Source of the DNA: Burhinus oedicnemus
Lineage: Eukaryota > Chordata > Aves > Charadriiformes > Burhinidae
Direction of reading: 5' to 3'
DNA: 64,000 bases
NCBI GenBank assembly: GCA_008921705.1
Contig: VFFE01007917.1
Coordinates: 270,946 to 334,945, forward strand
Both the position numbers and the translations under genes were made by a program. Within the stretch, counting starts at the first letter, position 1; the number at the start of each line of letters is the position of its first letter. This document shows, in pieces, positions 63,513 through 64,000 of this stretch. Under the pieces are notes generated by a model that saw only the letters and a list, made by a program, of their open reading frames with translations, was not told the origin of the DNA and did no database searches.

Positions 63513-64000
63513 NNNNNNNNNNNNNNNNNNNNNNNNNNNNNNNNNNNNNNNNNNNNNNNNNNNNNNNNNNNNNNNNNNNNNNNNNNNNNNNNNNNNNNNN
63601 NNNNNNNNNNNNNNNNNNNNNNNNNNNNNNNNNNNNNNNNNNNNNNNNNNNNNNNNNNNNNNNNNNNNNNNNNNNNNNNNNNNNNNNNNNNNNNNNNNNN
63701 NNNNNNNNNNNNNNNNNNNNNNNNNNNNNNNNNNNNNNNNNNNNNNNNNNNNNNNNNNNNNNNNNNNNNNNNNNNNNNNNNNNNNNNNNNNNNNNNNNNN
63801 NNNNNNNNNNNNNNNNNNNNNNNNNNNNNNNNNNNNNNNNNNNNNNNNNNNNNNNNNNNNNNNNNNNNNNNNNNNNNNNNNNNNNNNNNNNNNNNNNNNN
63901 NNNNNNNNNNNNNNNNNNNNNNNNNNNNNNNNNNNNNNNNNNNNNNNNNNNNNNNNNNNNNNNNNNNNNNNNNNNNNNNNNNNNNNNNNNNNNNNNNNNN
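63513..64000. other. Assembly gap (N to the window end)
   Basis: 488 N reach the end of the window, so the gap may continue beyond it. It begins inside C-rich simple sequence, a common cause of assembly breaks in GC-rich avian DNA. Confidence 0.99.

Overview
The window looks like one locus from a bird (or close archosaur) genome assembly. CR1-type LINE 3' ends occur in both orientations, there is a solo retroviral-type LTR, the gene structure is intron-rich with GT-AG splice sites, and two runs of N mark assembly gaps. No bacterial-type genes, tRNA, rRNA or CRISPR arrays were seen.

The only protein-coding gene I can support is EIF4E3 (eukaryotic translation initiation factor 4E family member 3) on the minus strand. 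Six coding exons were read directly from the sequence, running from 40661 down to 28727. Their lengths (73, 95, 61, 67, 156, 47) total 499 nt, which is one leading base plus 166 codons including the stop. All splice phases agree and every intron is GT-AG. They encode 165 residues matching the body of EIF4E3. The first coding exon (about 40 or more residues in mammals) is not visible. It may lie in the 20-N gap at 48716-48735, in the terminal gap from 63513, or beyond the window.

Layout. 1-27424: no recognisable coding exon; CR1 fragments, low-complexity tracts, a 15-bp tandem repeat and several CpG-rich patches. In other vertebrates FOXP1 lies beyond the 3' end of EIF4E3, so this side probably faces FOXP1 (inference from known synteny). 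27425-28726: probable EIF4E3 3' UTR. 28727-40661: EIF4E3 exons and introns, with a solo LTR, two CR1 copies, an MIR-like fragment and one cryptic-exon candidate. 40662-48100: upstream intron or 5' flank, with a CpG-rich patch carrying a strong CTCF-like motif. 48110-48715: CpG island, the best visible promoter candidate, ending at a gap and followed by a four-copy 67-bp minisatellite. 49060-63512: no recognisable exons; candidate regulatory motifs and old repeats. GPR27, the usual neighbour on this side, is not visible. 63513-64000: assembly gap.

I did not find a convincing new biological system. The best leads are the gap, minisatellite and CpG-island complex at the probable 5' end of EIF4E3, a candidate poison exon in an EIF4E3 intron, and a pair of diverged old repeats of one family.
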